DNA from: Exiguobacterium indicum HHS 31
Lineage (GTDB): Bacteria > Bacillota > Bacilli > Exiguobacteriales > Exiguobacteriaceae
Length of the DNA: 64,000 nt
Direction of reading: 5' to 3'
Assembly (NCBI RefSeq): GCF_001939065.1
Contig: NZ_MPSZ01000006.1
Location: 124,001 to 188,000 of the forward strand
Shown here: one piece after another, positions 33,601-44,922 of the stretch
How positions within the stretch are numbered: the first letter of the stretch is position 1
How the letters are laid out: every line of letters begins with the position of its first letter
Program-made: the position numbers and the translations under genes
Notes under the pieces: model-generated
What the model saw: the letters and a program-made list of their open reading frames with translations, nothing else
Told to the model about the DNA's origin: nothing
The model's database searches: none

Positions 33601-34623
33601 ATGTCGAACATGTCCGCTGTCGGTTTCCACCGACACTTACCACTAACGGAACAAGAGAGTCTGATTGATTTAGAACTGCCACGCCCGGAAGCAACCGGAC
33701 ACGATTTATTGGTTGAAATCAAAGCCGTATCGGTTAACCCGGTCGATACGAAAGTCCGTGCTCACGGGAAAGACGAAGACGCCCCGAAGGTCATCGGTTA
33801 CGATGCAGCCGGAGTCGTCATTGAAGTCGGCGATGATGCCTCCCTCTTCCAAGTCGGTGATGAAGTCTATTATGCCGGTGCGATTCAGCGCCCTGGGTCA
33901 AACAGTGACTTCCAACTCGTTGATGAACGGATCGTCGCCAAAAAGCCGGAACGGTTGACGTTCAGTGAAGCCGCTGCTCTCCCGTTGACGACGCTGACAG
34001 CTTATGAAGCATTGACCGATCGTCTCGGATTGACGTTTGACGCTAAGTCGAATCTCGAGAAGACGATTCTCATCATTGGAGCTGCTGGTGGTGTCGGTTC
34101 AATCGCGACACAACTCGCGAATCACGCTGGGCTGACCGTCATCGGAACGGCGTCGCGTGACGAGACGATTGATTGGGCGAAGGAACACGGTGCACATCAT
34201 ACGATCAATCACCACGAGGCATTCCGTCCTCAGCTGGAAGCCCTCGGTTACAAATACGTCGACTATATCTTCTGTCTCAATGCGACGGACCAACATTTTG
34301 AGACGATGGTCGATGTAATTGCACCACAAGGGAAAATCTGTAGCATCGTCGAGACGGATCAAAAACTCGATTTAAGTGCGCTCCAACAAAAGAGTGCGAC
34401 GTTCGTTTGGGAGTTCATGTTCACGCGTCCGCTGTTTGCGACAGAGGACATGATCCGCCAACATGAGATTCTGACGCAAGTCGCAGCATGGATCGAAGAG
34501 CATACACTTGAGACGACGGTGACACAGACGTTAATCGGCATGAACGCTGACAATCTGAAAGAAGCACACCGTCTCGTCGAGAGCGGAAAAACGATTGGGA
34601 AGATCGTCGTCGAACATCATTAA
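33601..34623 (+). CDS. Zinc-type alcohol dehydrogenase-like quinone/enone reductase
   Basis: This 340-residue MDR-superfamily enzyme has the N-terminal GroES-like domain (GHDLLVEIKAVSVNPVDTK) and a Rossmann cofactor site GAAGGVGS near residue 160. The catalytic zinc Cys/His residues of true alcohol dehydrogenases are lacking, as in the ZDS/quinone oxidoreductase group. It should reduce quinones or enones with NADPH. A TTG six bases upstream is in frame, but AAAGGA is spaced for the ATG at 33601. Confidence 0.88.
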   Translation: MSNMSAVGFHRHLPLTEQESLIDLELPRPEATGHDLLVEIKAVSVNPVDTKVRAHGKDEDAPKVIGYDAAGVVIEVGDDASLFQVGDEVYYAGAIQRPGSNSDFQLVDERIVAKKPERLTFSEAAALPLTTLTAYEALTDRLGLTFDAKSNLEKTILIIGAAGGVGSIATQLANHAGLTVIGTASRDETIDWAKEHGAHHTINHHEAFRPQLEALGYKYVDYIFCLNATDQHFETMVDVIAPQGKICSIVETDQKLDLSALQQKSATFVWEFMFTRPLFATEDMIRQHEILTQVAAWIEEHTLETTVTQTLIGMNADNLKEAHRLVESGKTIGKIVVEHH

Positions 34624-34632
34624 TGGGCATCG

Positions 34633-34668
34633 GAGCAGGTTGGGAGTAAAATCCCGTCCTGCTTTTTT
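34633..34668 (+). terminator. Terminator of the oxidoreductase gene
   Basis: AGCAGG and CCTGCT close an inner GGGA/TCCC stem, and TTTTTT follows on the plus strand. Confidence 0.82.
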
Positions 34669-34838
34669 GTCGTTCTAAGTTTTCTTTGTGAACCTGTATC
34701 TCTTACTTTGAAGATATTTTAAGCATTATGACTATATTTATTCGTCTAAAAAATGTACGATTACGGTAACAAATATTCCAACGTAATACATCTAATCGAC
34801 GCTTGACTCACATAGACAAAGGAGCATCCATAATCCAT

Positions 34839-37271
34839 ATGCGAAAATGGTTCAATCAAAAGATCAGCCGACAGATCATGTCGTCGTTTTATCTCATTCT
34901 TATTACACTATCGATCTCTTCCCTGGCTGCTTATTTTTACACGAACCACCAAGTCACGGATGCGAAACAAGAGCTCGATGCGATCAGCTTGCGCGAAGAT
35001 CGAGCGACAAAACTTTGGGACGATTGGCAGTCCCTTCAATACGAGATGCGGGGTTATATCGTCTTCGGTGACGATGCCGTGCTCGACGTGATTGATGAAA
35101 AAAAAGCCTCACTCGAACAACAGACGGCTTGGTTTGAGAAAAATCGTCTCTACAAGGCGGATCAAATCTATGCGTCTGATATTCGTTCGCTCTATAATTC
35201 TTATACCAATTTCGTCATGCCAAGCTTAATTAAATATGTCCAAGCAAAACAAGAAGGAAAGATTGACGAACGTTTCTTGCAGATGCCAAGTCTGAAGGCG
35301 ATGATGCCACAAGTACCACGGGATCCGAATCGGAAATTCAAGATGAATGCCTCAAACAGTGAGACGATGCGTAAAAGTGTCAACACGATGGAGAGCACAT
35401 TCACGAACTATCGGAGTAGTCTTCGCGCGAAAGAACTCGGTGCAAAAGAACAACTTGTCACCCAGACAAAGTATGCTGAGTGGATTTGGCTCGTCAATCT
35501 GCTCGTATTGTTCCTTGTTATCTTGCTGATCGTCCGCCCGTTCATCGAACGGACGACGCGACAAATCCACCTTCTCAGCAAGGAGAGCAAGCTCCTTGCA
35601 AGTGGTGAGCATACGTTACCGTTGATTCCGCTCAACCGTGCTGACGAGATCGGTGAATTGAGTAAATCGTTCCATCAGATGGCGACAGCCTTGATTGAAA
35701 ACAAACACCAATTGATGTCGACGAACGTTAATCTCGAAGATGCGTTGAAACTGACGCAACGGAACGAGTCCCATTTACGGCTACGTAATCAATTGACGGA
35801 GACACTTGCGTCGCGTGATAGCATCAGTGCTTATCCTTCTGTCATCCAAAAGATGGTTGAGATCACGCAGTCTGATCAAGGCGCACTGATCTTTAAAGAA
35901 GGAACAAAAGTCATCGATATCGTCTTTTATCCACAGACACCTCTCACAGTCGAGGATTGGATGCCAACGATTGAGCCGTTATTGCGTGAGTCGCGACAAG
36001 ATAAACGACCGCATACACAGTTCGAGGACGAAGTCGCACGCGCTGTCACACCGGTTCTTGATCCGAGTCAAAATGAGATCATCGCCTATATCTTCTTGTC
36101 CCGCGATCAGGATCGGTTTGATCGTTACGAGCAGGAGGAACTAGCCGCTTTCGCGCGCCAGCTGGCATTGTCACTCTTGCGGATGCGGACGTTCGACGAG
36201 ATTGAACGCGAACGGGAAAAAACGGCGCGACTATTGAACTCGATTCGTGAATCGATCGTCTATATCGAACCCGAAGGCGATATTCAATTGATCAATCGAC
36301 CGTTACTTGACCTGTTCGATCATCCGGTAGATGACAGCCTCGATGAGAACGGACTGATGAACATCACTCCGTCTGTCGTTCAACTCAAGCATCGCGTCGA
36401 CCAACTACCGGAATTCGAACGTTACTTGAAAAAGACGTTCGTGAAACGAGAAATCGGTGAAGGAATCACCTTCTCGATCGATCACGAGCGACGCTTCATC
36501 AAGACGTATTCCGAGAGCATTCATTATGGTGGACAGTTCCGCGGGATTCTACTCGTCTTACGTGACGTGACGAACGAAGTCGAGATCGATCGAATCAAAA
36601 ATGAACTCGTCTCGACGATCTCGCACGAACTGCGGACACCACTCTCGTCGATCTATGGCTTTACTGAGCTGATGATCCAGCGTGACCTGCCACCGAAGCG
36701 ACAGAAGAAGTATCTCGAAGCGGTCCATTCGGAAACAGAACGTCTTTCGCTGTTGATCAATGACTTCCTCGACCTGCAACGGATGGAAGCAAACCGTCAG
36801 GAATATGAGATGGCACCGTTCGATATCGTCGCGATGATTCGTGATTTGAAACAGTTGCATAGCCTGTCGTCTTCTTCCCATGCGATTGAAATATTCCGAA
36901 ACGTCGAACCGCTGATCGTCGAAGGGGATGCGAAGAAGATTCGCCAATTGTTCAGTAACCTGATCAACAATGCGATTAAATACTCACCAGCTGGTGGAAC
37001 GATCGATATCCAACTAACGCGACACACGTCACGTGTCACCGTCGCGATTCAAGATGAGGGCATCGGGATTCCAGCTTCTGCGATGAGTAACCTGTTCCAA
37101 AAATTCTATCGTGTCGATAATTCGGACACCCGTCAAATCGGCGGTACTGGTCTTGGGCTCTCAATCTGTCGCGAAATTGCGCGTGGACATGAGGGAGAAA
37201 TCCATGTCGAGTCGATCGAAGGGCAAGGCTCGACGTTCACAGTCGAACTTCCGTTGACACAAAACACATGA
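34839..37271 (+). CDS. Membrane sensor histidine kinase (HAMP-GAF-PAS-HisKA)
   Basis: This 810-residue kinase has two membrane helices (about 13-33 and 213-235) around a long extracytoplasmic helical region of the CHASE3 type. A HAMP linker, a GAF-like domain (about 325-455), a PAS-like domain (about 465-575), HisKA with the phospho-His in STISHELRTPLSSIYG, and a HATPase domain with NLINNAIKYSP, DEGIGIP and GGTGLGLSI follow. AAAGGAG lies rather far (13 bases) before the ATG at 34839. No response regulator gene is next to it, so it is an orphan kinase. Spo0F at 16.5 kb is one possible partner by type, which is a guess. Confidence 0.92.
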   Translation: MRKWFNQKISRQIMSSFYLILITLSISSLAAYFYTNHQVTDAKQELDAISLREDRATKLWDDWQSLQYEMRGYIVFGDDAVLDVIDEKKASLEQQTAWFEKNRLYKADQIYASDIRSLYNSYTNFVMPSLIKYVQAKQEGKIDERFLQMPSLKAMMPQVPRDPNRKFKMNASNSETMRKSVNTMESTFTNYRSSLRAKELGAKEQLVTQTKYAEWIWLVNLLVLFLVILLIVRPFIERTTRQIHLLSKESKLLASGEHTLPLIPLNRADEIGELSKSFHQMATALIENKHQLMSTNVNLEDALKLTQRNESHLRLRNQLTETLASRDSISAYPSVIQKMVEITQSDQGALIFKEGTKVIDIVFYPQTPLTVEDWMPTIEPLLRESRQDKRPHTQFEDEVARAVTPVLDPSQNEIIAYIFLSRDQDRFDRYEQEELAAFARQLALSLLRMRTFDEIEREREKTARLLNSIRESIVYIEPEGDIQLINRPLLDLFDHPVDDSLDENGLMNITPSVVQLKHRVDQLPEFERYLKKTFVKREIGEGITFSIDHERRFIKTYSESIHYGGQFRGILLVLRDVTNEVEIDRIKNELVSTISHELRTPLSSIYGFTELMIQRDLPPKRQKKYLEAVHSETERLSLLINDFLDLQRMEANRQEYEMAPFDIVAMIRDLKQLHSLSSSSHAIEIFRNVEPLIVEGDAKKIRQLFSNLINNAIKYSPAGGTIDIQLTRHTSRVTVAIQDEGIGIPASAMSNLFQKFYRVDNSDTRQIGGTGLGLSICREIARGHEGEIHVESIEGQGSTFTVELPLTQNT

Positions 37272-37278
37272 TGCATAC

Positions 37279-37321
37279 GAAAAAGCGCCAGAATGCGAAT
37301 CCGCATTCCGGCGCTTTTTAA
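37279..37321. terminator. Two-way terminator between kinase and wrbA
   Basis: AAAAAGCGCCAGAATGCG pairs with CGCATTCCGGCGCTTTTT (one mismatch), with T-runs on both strands. Confidence 0.9.
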
Positions 37322-37332
37322 ATTAGGTAATG

Positions 37333-37935
37333 TTATGAGTTAAGACGGCTTGCCACTTCAACCGTCCGTTTCGCTTGATGGCGCACGGCTGGTTCGACTG
37401 ATTCGACCATGTTGCCGTCTTGGTCGACAGTGACTGACGTACCATATGGATTTCCGCCCGCTGCGAACAAGACAGGATCCGAATAACCTGGTGCCGCAAC
37501 GATTGCACCCCAGTGGAACATCGTCGTATAAACTGCGAGAACAGTCGCTTCCTGACCGCCATGCGGATTCTGTGCCGACGACATCGCACTGACGACTTTA
37601 TTGACGAGTTTGCCTTGTGCCCACAGTCCGCCTGTCGTGTCGAGGAACTGTTGGAATTGTCCTGGGACATGACCGTAACGTGTCGGGACGCTAAAGATAA
37701 TCGCATCTGCCCAGTCGAGTAGATCCGGTGTCGCTTCTTCGATATCACGTGTGGCATCCGCATGCTTTTGCCACAATGGGTTCGAAGCAATCGCTTCTGC
37801 TGGGGCTGTCTCCTTGATTTTCGCAAGGCGGACTTCTGCTCCTGCCGCTTCTCCCGCTTCTTTTGCCCATGAGGCAAGTTGATGGTTCGTTCCGGTTGCG
37901 CTGTAATAGATGACCGCTAGTTTCACGTTTGACAT
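37333..37935 (-). CDS. wrbA: NAD(P)H:quinone oxidoreductase WrbA
   Basis: This 200-residue flavodoxin-like FMN enzyme reduces quinones by two electrons, which avoids semiquinones. It has the phosphate-binding loop YYSATGTNHQLA near residue 10-21, the PTRYGHVPGQFQQFLD segment typical of WrbA and the GNPYGTS loop near 165. GGAGCGAAGTC precedes the ATG. It is a single-gene unit. Confidence 0.93.
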   Translation of the reverse strand: MSNVKLAVIYYSATGTNHQLASWAKEAGEAAGAEVRLAKIKETAPAEAIASNPLWQKHADATRDIEEATPDLLDWADAIIFSVPTRYGHVPGQFQQFLDTTGGLWAQGKLVNKVVSAMSSAQNPHGGQEATVLAVYTTMFHWGAIVAAPGYSDPVLFAAGGNPYGTSVTVDQDGNMVESVEPAVRHQAKRTVEVASRLNS

Positions 37936-38161
37936 GACTTCGCTCCTTTTTTAAAAGACAGTGACGGACGATGGACGTACACGCTTTCTATTCCCGCTTT
38001 CTGCGCAAATTAACGTCAATTGTTTGAATTCAAGAGGAAATATAGACCAATTTTTCGACTACATCATGGAACAAGCGAACATGGCTGTCCACATCTGGGC
38101 GTTCCACCATCAAACGTTTAGGGTAAAGACCGTGTGACGACACACGTAAGGAGTACTGACC

Positions 38162-39952
38162 ATGGCGATTCGCTACACCCTTTATCTGTTACTCGGCATG
38201 CTGAAGTTCATGCTGTTTAGTTACTTTACAAAGACCGATCTTTCGCTCCATTTAACACTCATGAACCTGGCCGGGATGCTGATCCTGTCGAGCTGGACGT
38301 TACTGATTCCGTGGAATAAACGCCGCTGGGTCTGGCTCGGTCTACTGCTCGCGCACAGTTTTCTACTGGCTTCCGACATGTGGTACTACCGTTACTTCGA
38401 GGACTTTCTCTCCGTCTCGCTCCTCTCACAGATGACGCAGATGAGTGACGTCAGTAGCGGCTTCACCGCCTTGATCGTACCGCAAGACTTCCTCTTGTTC
38501 GCTGATAGTTTGATCTTTGTACTACTGCTTTTTGTTTTCCACAAACGACCGGAAGTGACGACGAAGCAAACACGACGCCGGACGGCGGGAATCCTTGCAG
38601 TCAGTGGTATCGTCTTGTCTGCTTCGCTACTGACGTACCGGACGCTAACGGAAGAGCGTCAACCGACGGCAACGATCTCCGATATGCGTGACTACTACCT
38701 GTTTGGCTTTTGGGGTTATCACGGATGGGATGTGTTTAAAGGCGTGACTGGACGACCCGGCGACGGACTGACGGCACAGGAACAACAGCGCATCAATCAA
38801 AAGGAACAGACGAATCCAACGGGTCCGAAGCAGACGCCAAATATCATTCTGGTGCAGCTCGAGTCGTTCCAGGCTTCAGTCATCGACCAGACCATCAACG
38901 GTGAAGAAGTGACGCCGAACCTGAATCAATTGAAGAAGGAATCACTCTACTTCTCGTCGTTCTACCACCAGACGCATGAAGGACGAACTTCGGACGCTGA
39001 GTTCATCACGAACACGTCACTTTATCCATTAAAATCAGGCTCTGTCTATACGCGATATCCGACGAATGAATTCGAGCCGCTCCCTGCATTACTTGAGAAA
39101 AACGGATACGATACGGCAGCGATGCATGCCTACGAAAAAGGCTTCTGGAATCGTGACGATGTCTACAAGAACATCGGTTTTAAGCACTTCTTCAGCCAAA
39201 AGGATTATTCAAAAGAGAAGAAAATCGGCATGGCACTGAACGATCAACAGTTCTTCCTCGAATCGATTGATCACATGGAGACGTTGCAAGAACCGTTCTT
39301 CTCGTTTTTAGTCGCGCTGACGAGTCATACACCGTATGAAATTGACAAGGAAGACCAGACGCTTGATCTATCTGGTTATGAGGATCCAATGCTGAAACGG
39401 TATTATCAGACCGTCCATTACGTCGATACCGGTGTCGGAAAGATGATCGACGAGTTGAAACAACGCGATCTTTGGGATCAGTCTCTCGTCATCTTTTATG
39501 GCGATCACGATAGTGGACTTGTCAATGAAGACAGCGAGATGCGCAAAAAAGCGGATATCTCGTCCCCGGTTGCTGCCTTTGAACTCGAGCGCCGCATCCC
39601 ACTCTTCATCAAAAAACCCGACCAGCAAACCGGTCGGGTCATGAAAGAGAATGGCGGACAGATCGATATCGCACCAACAATCATTGATCTATTGAATCTT
39701 AAGACGTCCTATATGATGGGACAATCCCTCGTCGATGATCAACCGAATCTGACCGGCTTCCGTGATGGTTCGTTTCGCTACAAGGACTATTACTATGAAG
39801 CGGATTTGACGAAAGCATCCGGTGAAGGCACCTGCTATGACGTCTCGACAAAAAAGAAAGTTGAGCTGAAGTTCTGTCGAAATCAAGTCAAGGATGTGAG
39901 TAAGCAGTTAAAGCTGTCGGATAAGATTATTGAGGAGAATGAACTGGAGTAA
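38162..39952 (+). CDS. ltaS: LtaS-type lipoteichoic acid synthase
   Basis: This 596-residue membrane protein has five N-terminal helices (about 5-160) and an extracellular sulfatase-like domain (about 220-560). The metal and catalytic residues of LtaS are visible: Glu234 (VQLESFQ), Thr276 (HEGRTSDAEF), and the His in GDHDSG. It should move glycerol-phosphate units from phosphatidylglycerol to the LTA chain. The order VQLES...GRTSD and the length fit the LtaS family, although other paralogues (YqgS, YvgJ, YfnI) cannot be told apart. GGAG lies before the ATG. Confidence 0.9.
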   Translation: MAIRYTLYLLLGMLKFMLFSYFTKTDLSLHLTLMNLAGMLILSSWTLLIPWNKRRWVWLGLLLAHSFLLASDMWYYRYFEDFLSVSLLSQMTQMSDVSSGFTALIVPQDFLLFADSLIFVLLLFVFHKRPEVTTKQTRRRTAGILAVSGIVLSASLLTYRTLTEERQPTATISDMRDYYLFGFWGYHGWDVFKGVTGRPGDGLTAQEQQRINQKEQTNPTGPKQTPNIILVQLESFQASVIDQTINGEEVTPNLNQLKKESLYFSSFYHQTHEGRTSDAEFITNTSLYPLKSGSVYTRYPTNEFEPLPALLEKNGYDTAAMHAYEKGFWNRDDVYKNIGFKHFFSQKDYSKEKKIGMALNDQQFFLESIDHMETLQEPFFSFLVALTSHTPYEIDKEDQTLDLSGYEDPMLKRYYQTVHYVDTGVGKMIDELKQRDLWDQSLVIFYGDHDSGLVNEDSEMRKKADISSPVAAFELERRIPLFIKKPDQQTGRVMKENGGQIDIAPTIIDLLNLKTSYMMGQSLVDDQPNLTGFRDGSFRYKDYYYEADLTKASGEGTCYDVSTKKKVELKFCRNQVKDVSKQLKLSDKIIEENELE

Positions 39953-39976
39953 TCAAAGGACATCTGATTTTCTTAA

Positions 39977-40029
39977 AATAAACAAGCCTGACTTCTCACT
40001 AGACGTGAAGAAGGTCAGGTTTGTTTATT
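39977..40029. terminator. Terminator after ltaS
   Basis: AATAAACAAGCCTGAC pairs with GTCAGGTTTGTTTATT, with an inner TTCTCAC/GTGAAGAA stem. A and T runs suit both strands. Confidence 0.85.
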
Positions 40030-40059
40030 GATTGTTATCTCCACCTATCCTCGAGCCCA

Positions 40060-40998
40060 TCAATAGCAAGTAAAATGGTCTTCGATCCATTGCCATTCTT
40101 CGTCAAACAAGACTTCTCTTTTTGTTTGAATGATCCAATGAAACAGTTTAGGAATCGCCTGATGGGAATGCTGGTATCGATGTAAAAATCGAAGAGCGAT
40201 TAGGACTTCATCTGTTTTTATTTGTCGCATTCGCTTCAATAATGTTTGTACACGTTTGATCACCGGTTCAATCGCTGCTTCATCACCATGTCGCTCAATT
40301 GCGACTAACGCATACTCTCTCACCTTGCTAGATCGATCTTTTAGTCCATGCAAAAATATTGAAAGATCTGATCTATTTCCAAGTTCACTTAGCGTAGCTA
40401 GAGCCGAATGCCTCGCGTCTCCTCGAGAATGATCCAATAAAGGAATCAGATAAGGAACGGCTCGTTCTGTTCCAATCGTGGCTAAAACAAAATTAGCACT
40501 CATGATATCAAAAGAGTTACTTGATGTCGTAATCAAACGAATTAGCGCATCTTCTGCTATCTCATCTCGACAGGCTCGCAATGCTCGAATCGCAGCTTCT
40601 CGAACAGACGACCGAGAATCGTCTATATATTTCACAATTCGTTCTGTATCAGGAATGCATTGTTGTTTTGCTAGTTCTTCCAAAATGCTTTCGAGAAGAC
40701 TCGGCTTTGTCTCTTGCTCCAGTTTTTCAAGCAATAACATCCCTGCACGAACATCTCCCGAATTCACACCAATCGTTCCAATCATAAAATAAAGATGTTT
40801 TTTTTGTTCTGCTTGTTTCACTTTGTCGAGTAAAGTTTTCAATATCGGAAGCATATTTGCGTCCCTAAAATGATGGACTCTTTCATAAGCCAAGTCGGAT
40901 GGTGAGCCTTCGTTCGTATAGCACTTCACTTCTTCATGATAGAGGTATTCTTCATCAGACATCTGTTCAACTAAATATAAAATCTCATCGTCCTTCAT
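40060..40998 (-). CDS. HEAT-repeat protein
   Basis: This 312-residue all-helical protein has four or more HEAT-like repeats (about residues 110-260), for example RSSVREAAIRALRACRDEIA, RGDARHSALATLSELG and SSKVREYALVAIERHGDEAA. HEAT solenoids bind partner proteins or nucleic acids; the partner is unknown. AAGGAG lies before the ATG. The gene is visibly richer in A and T than ltaS or groEL, as is the next gene, which suggests a shared foreign origin. Confidence 0.8.
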   Translation of the reverse strand: MKDDEILYLVEQMSDEEYLYHEEVKCYTNEGSPSDLAYERVHHFRDANMLPILKTLLDKVKQAEQKKHLYFMIGTIGVNSGDVRAGMLLLEKLEQETKPSLLESILEELAKQQCIPDTERIVKYIDDSRSSVREAAIRALRACRDEIAEDALIRLITTSSNSFDIMSANFVLATIGTERAVPYLIPLLDHSRGDARHSALATLSELGNRSDLSIFLHGLKDRSSKVREYALVAIERHGDEAAIEPVIKRVQTLLKRMRQIKTDEVLIALRFLHRYQHSHQAIPKLFHWIIQTKREVLFDEEWQWIEDHFTCY

Positions 40999-41034
40999 AT
41001 CTTGTAGTTGCTCCTTAACCCTTTAAATATCTTT

Positions 41035-41655
41035 TTAACTTTGTTCTAGAGCAAACTGAATTAATTGATACGATAGCCAGAACATTAAGCATCCTATTCC
41101 AAAATCCAGTACTTTCCACGCTTTTGGTTGTTTAAACACAGGAATGAGCCATCTCGATCCATATCCTAATCCAAAAAACCAGACAAATGAGGCAATCAAG
41201 GCTCCGATCAAGAAATTGACTTTTTGATCAAACGTCAAAGTCCCAGCAATACCACCGATGACGACCACCGTATCTAAGTAGACATGTGGATTTAAAAGTG
41301 TGATTGCTAATGTGAGTAAGATCGTTTTGTGAATGGGCATGATTTTAGAATCTGTTGAAACATCCATTGTATGTGATGACGAAAATGCACTACGAAAAGA
41401 TTTAAATCCATACAAGAGAAGAAATAGTCCTCCGACAATCGCAAGACCAACATTTGCAAACGTATTATTCTTAATGACGGTACCAACTCCCAGTACGCCC
41501 GTACACATCAATAACACATCGCATAAGAAACATACTAGCGCTACCCAAAAAATATTGTTTTTCATTAAACCCTGTTTAAGAACGAACGCATTTTGAGCGC
41601 CGATTGCGACGATGAGCGTACCCGACGTTACTATACCTTTTAAAATTTCATTCAC
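41035..41655 (-). CDS. argO: LysE/ArgO-family amino-acid exporter
   Basis: This 206-residue protein has six predicted membrane helices of the LysE superfamily. It begins TLIVAIGAQNAFVLKQGL, the signature of ArgO/LysE, and has the second repeat ITLLNPHVYLDTVVVIGG with the conserved Asn-Pro-His. It should export arginine or lysine. GAGGAGACG lies before the ATG. AT-rich like the HEAT gene, with a 36-bp gap between them. Confidence 0.88.
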   Translation of the reverse strand: MNEILKGIVTSGTLIVAIGAQNAFVLKQGLMKNNIFWVALVCFLCDVLLMCTGVLGVGTVIKNNTFANVGLAIVGGLFLLLYGFKSFRSAFSSSHTMDVSTDSKIMPIHKTILLTLAITLLNPHVYLDTVVVIGGIAGTLTFDQKVNFLIGALIASFVWFFGLGYGSRWLIPVFKQPKAWKVLDFGIGCLMFWLSYQLIQFALEQS

Positions 41656-41744
41656 TTGACGTCTCCTCTCTCGTTATCTTTATTTCTAAAATGACGAGTA
41701 CTGTTTATGTAATTCTTTCAACTATTAAGTATACTATCGCAAAC

Positions 41745-41784
41745 AAAAAGTACCGAACCCTACTTACTAGGATTCGGTACTTTT
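41745..41784 (-). terminator. Terminator of groESL
   Basis: AAAAGTACCGAA and TTCGGTACTTTT pair around a loop with further internal pairing, followed on the minus strand by TTTTTGTTT. Confidence 0.87.
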
Positions 41785-41796
41785 AGATGAAATGTC

Positions 41797-43452
<1,656 letters not shown>

Positions 43453-43469
43453 TTAGATGATTGACTGAA

Positions 43470-43754
43470 TTACTCGGCTACTGCCAAAATATCGCTTTCG
43501 CGTAAAATTAAGTATTCATTGCCGTCGACTTTGACCTCTGAACCGGCATATTGTGCATAGATGACGTGATCTCCGACACTCACTTCAAGTGGTACACGTA
43601 CGCCTTGCTCTGTCACACGGCCTGTACCGACAGCGACGACTTTACCCTCTTGTGGTTTTTCTTTCGCTGACCCAGGAAGAACGATTCCTCCGAGTGTTGT
43701 TTCTTCTTTTTTAACGACTTCGATCACGATGCGATCACCAAGTGGTTTTAACAT
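43470..43754 (-). CDS. groS: Co-chaperonin GroES
   Basis: This 94-residue lid protein of the GroEL chamber starts [15 protein letters not shown], has the mobile loop [19 protein letters not shown] (about 15-34) and ends SDILAVAE. A longer frame opens at 43796, but AAGGAGG is spaced for the ATG at 43754. The CIRCE element and promoter lie just upstream. Confidence 0.97.
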   Translation of the reverse strand: MLKPLGDRIVIEVVKKEETTLGGIVLPGSAKEKPQEGKVVAVGTGRVTEQGVRVPLEVSVGDHVIYAQYAGSEVKVDGNEYLILRESDILAVAE

Positions 43755-43785
43755 GCGAAACATCCTCCTTGAAAATGACTGTTTT

Positions 43786-43812
43786 TTAGCACTCACTTTA
43801 GTTGAGTGCTAA
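43786..43812. promoter_or_regulatory. CIRCE element (HrcA operator)
   Basis: TTAGCACTC-N9-GAGTGCTAA is the exact consensus CIRCE inverted repeat. It lies between the groES promoter and gene, so HrcA should repress groESL until heat shock. Confidence 0.97.
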
Positions 43813-43821
43813 CATATTTTT

Positions 43822-43850
43822 ATCTTATACGCTTTCTCTTCTGAATTCAA
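43822..43850 (-). promoter_or_regulatory. groESL SigA promoter
   Basis: On the minus strand TTGAAT and TAAGAT are 17 bp apart, ending 9 bases before CIRCE. Confidence 0.7.
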
Positions 43851-43974
43851 GCCTGAACCTTTATCCGTTTTCCCGAAATCGACACCTTTGAATCATCGTC
43901 AATCGTGCGCCAAGACCGTTTGTTTGTTACAATCGGGACAGTACCTTCATTACAAAGGAGTTGTGTCCTGTACG

Positions 43975-44667
43975 ATGAAAAATCCAATCAGTCTGCCTTT
44001 CGTGATGGCGGAGAAGTGGCAAAAGCGTCACGTCATTCCGATCATCATCTATCTGATCGTCCAATTGGTTCCGGGTTCGTTCCAGTATTTCCTTCCGAAA
44101 AACGTCATTGCTGACGTCGCCGGTTGGTGGCTTGCGATCGGCTTCACGGTCGCCGTCATCGTCTCCTACTACTGCCTGCGTCCCGATTGGCAGAAGTGGA
44201 AGGCAGAGGGACGTCAAACCGATCCGATGGATACGTTGAAATGGATCGGAATCGGGATCGTGCTCCTGTATGCGCTCTTGATCAGCGTCAACTTGATCGA
44301 TGCCTGGATGGCAGGCGGGATCGAGAATGTCGCGAAATCGCAAAATACGGATCAGATCATCCAAGCGATCCAAGTCATCCCACTCCTTCAAGTCATGGTC
44401 GTCCTGCTCGGACCGATCATGGAAGAGTTCTTGTTCCGGCATATCCTGTTCGGGAATCTCTCCTCGAAGCTCGGTTTCTTCTTCAGCTTCATCTTGACGG
44501 GTGCCTTGTTCGGACTGATTCACCAAGACAACAAATTTTTAATCTATGTCGCGATGAGTTTTGTCTTCTCGCTCGTCTTCGTCAAGACGCGCCGGATCAT
44601 TGCTCCGATCGCCATCCATGTCTTTAACAACGGAATCGTCGTACTCGCCATCTACGCGATGTCTTAA
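43975..44667 (+). CDS. ydiL: CPBP-family intramembrane metalloprotease, YdiL-like
   Basis: This 230-residue membrane protein of the ABI/CPBP (CAAX protease) family has about six helices. The EExxxR motif is in MEEFLFRHILFG near residue 142, FGLIH near 180, and HxxxN in HVFNN near 216. It should be a glutamic-type intramembrane protease of unknown substrate. A longer frame opens at 43888; the ATG at 43975 has AAAGGAG but at a wide 14 bases. It is divergent from groES, as in Bacillus. Confidence 0.85.
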   Translation: MKNPISLPFVMAEKWQKRHVIPIIIYLIVQLVPGSFQYFLPKNVIADVAGWWLAIGFTVAVIVSYYCLRPDWQKWKAEGRQTDPMDTLKWIGIGIVLLYALLISVNLIDAWMAGGIENVAKSQNTDQIIQAIQVIPLLQVMVVLLGPIMEEFLFRHILFGNLSSKLGFFFSFILTGALFGLIHQDNKFLIYVAMSFVFSLVFVKTRRIIAPIAIHVFNNGIVVLAIYAMS

Positions 44668-44688
44668 TTTACGAAAGGTCGTGTTTTC

Positions 44689-44922
44689 ATGCGTCAAAGC
44701 TCGAACTTCATGGCAGTATTCTATGCCATATTCGGTATTCTCTTCATGTTCCTCGCCTACAACAACTCGGTCGAAGCAGGAACGGTCTTTAACTTCTGGA
44801 CGATCCTGCTGACGTTGTTTGCCGCGATCGACTTCTACCGTCTCTACTTGATCTTCCGCTTCCGCGCAGCAGCAAAGAAGATGATCAAGAAGGAACAGGA
44901 CAAAAAGAACGACAAACAATAA
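44689..44922 (+). CDS. ydiK: DUF4305 small membrane protein, YdiK-like
   Basis: This 77-residue protein has two membrane helices (about 8-25 and 36-56) and a basic tail (AAKKMIKKEQDKKNDKQ). It lies 21 bp after ydiL and matches the ydiK position next to groES in B. subtilis. AAAGG precedes the ATG at a wide 11 bases. The function is unknown. Confidence 0.8.
   Translation: MRQSSNFMAVFYAIFGILFMFLAYNNSVEAGTVFNFWTILLTLFAAIDFYRLYLIFRFRAAAKKMIKKEQDKKNDKQ

Noticed and set aside
43927-44526. A 199-codon minus-strand frame opposite ydiL, very rich in Asp, Glu and Arg
   Set aside because: It is the antisense shadow of the ydiL coding sequence and has no ribosome site. The acidic composition comes from the complementary codons.
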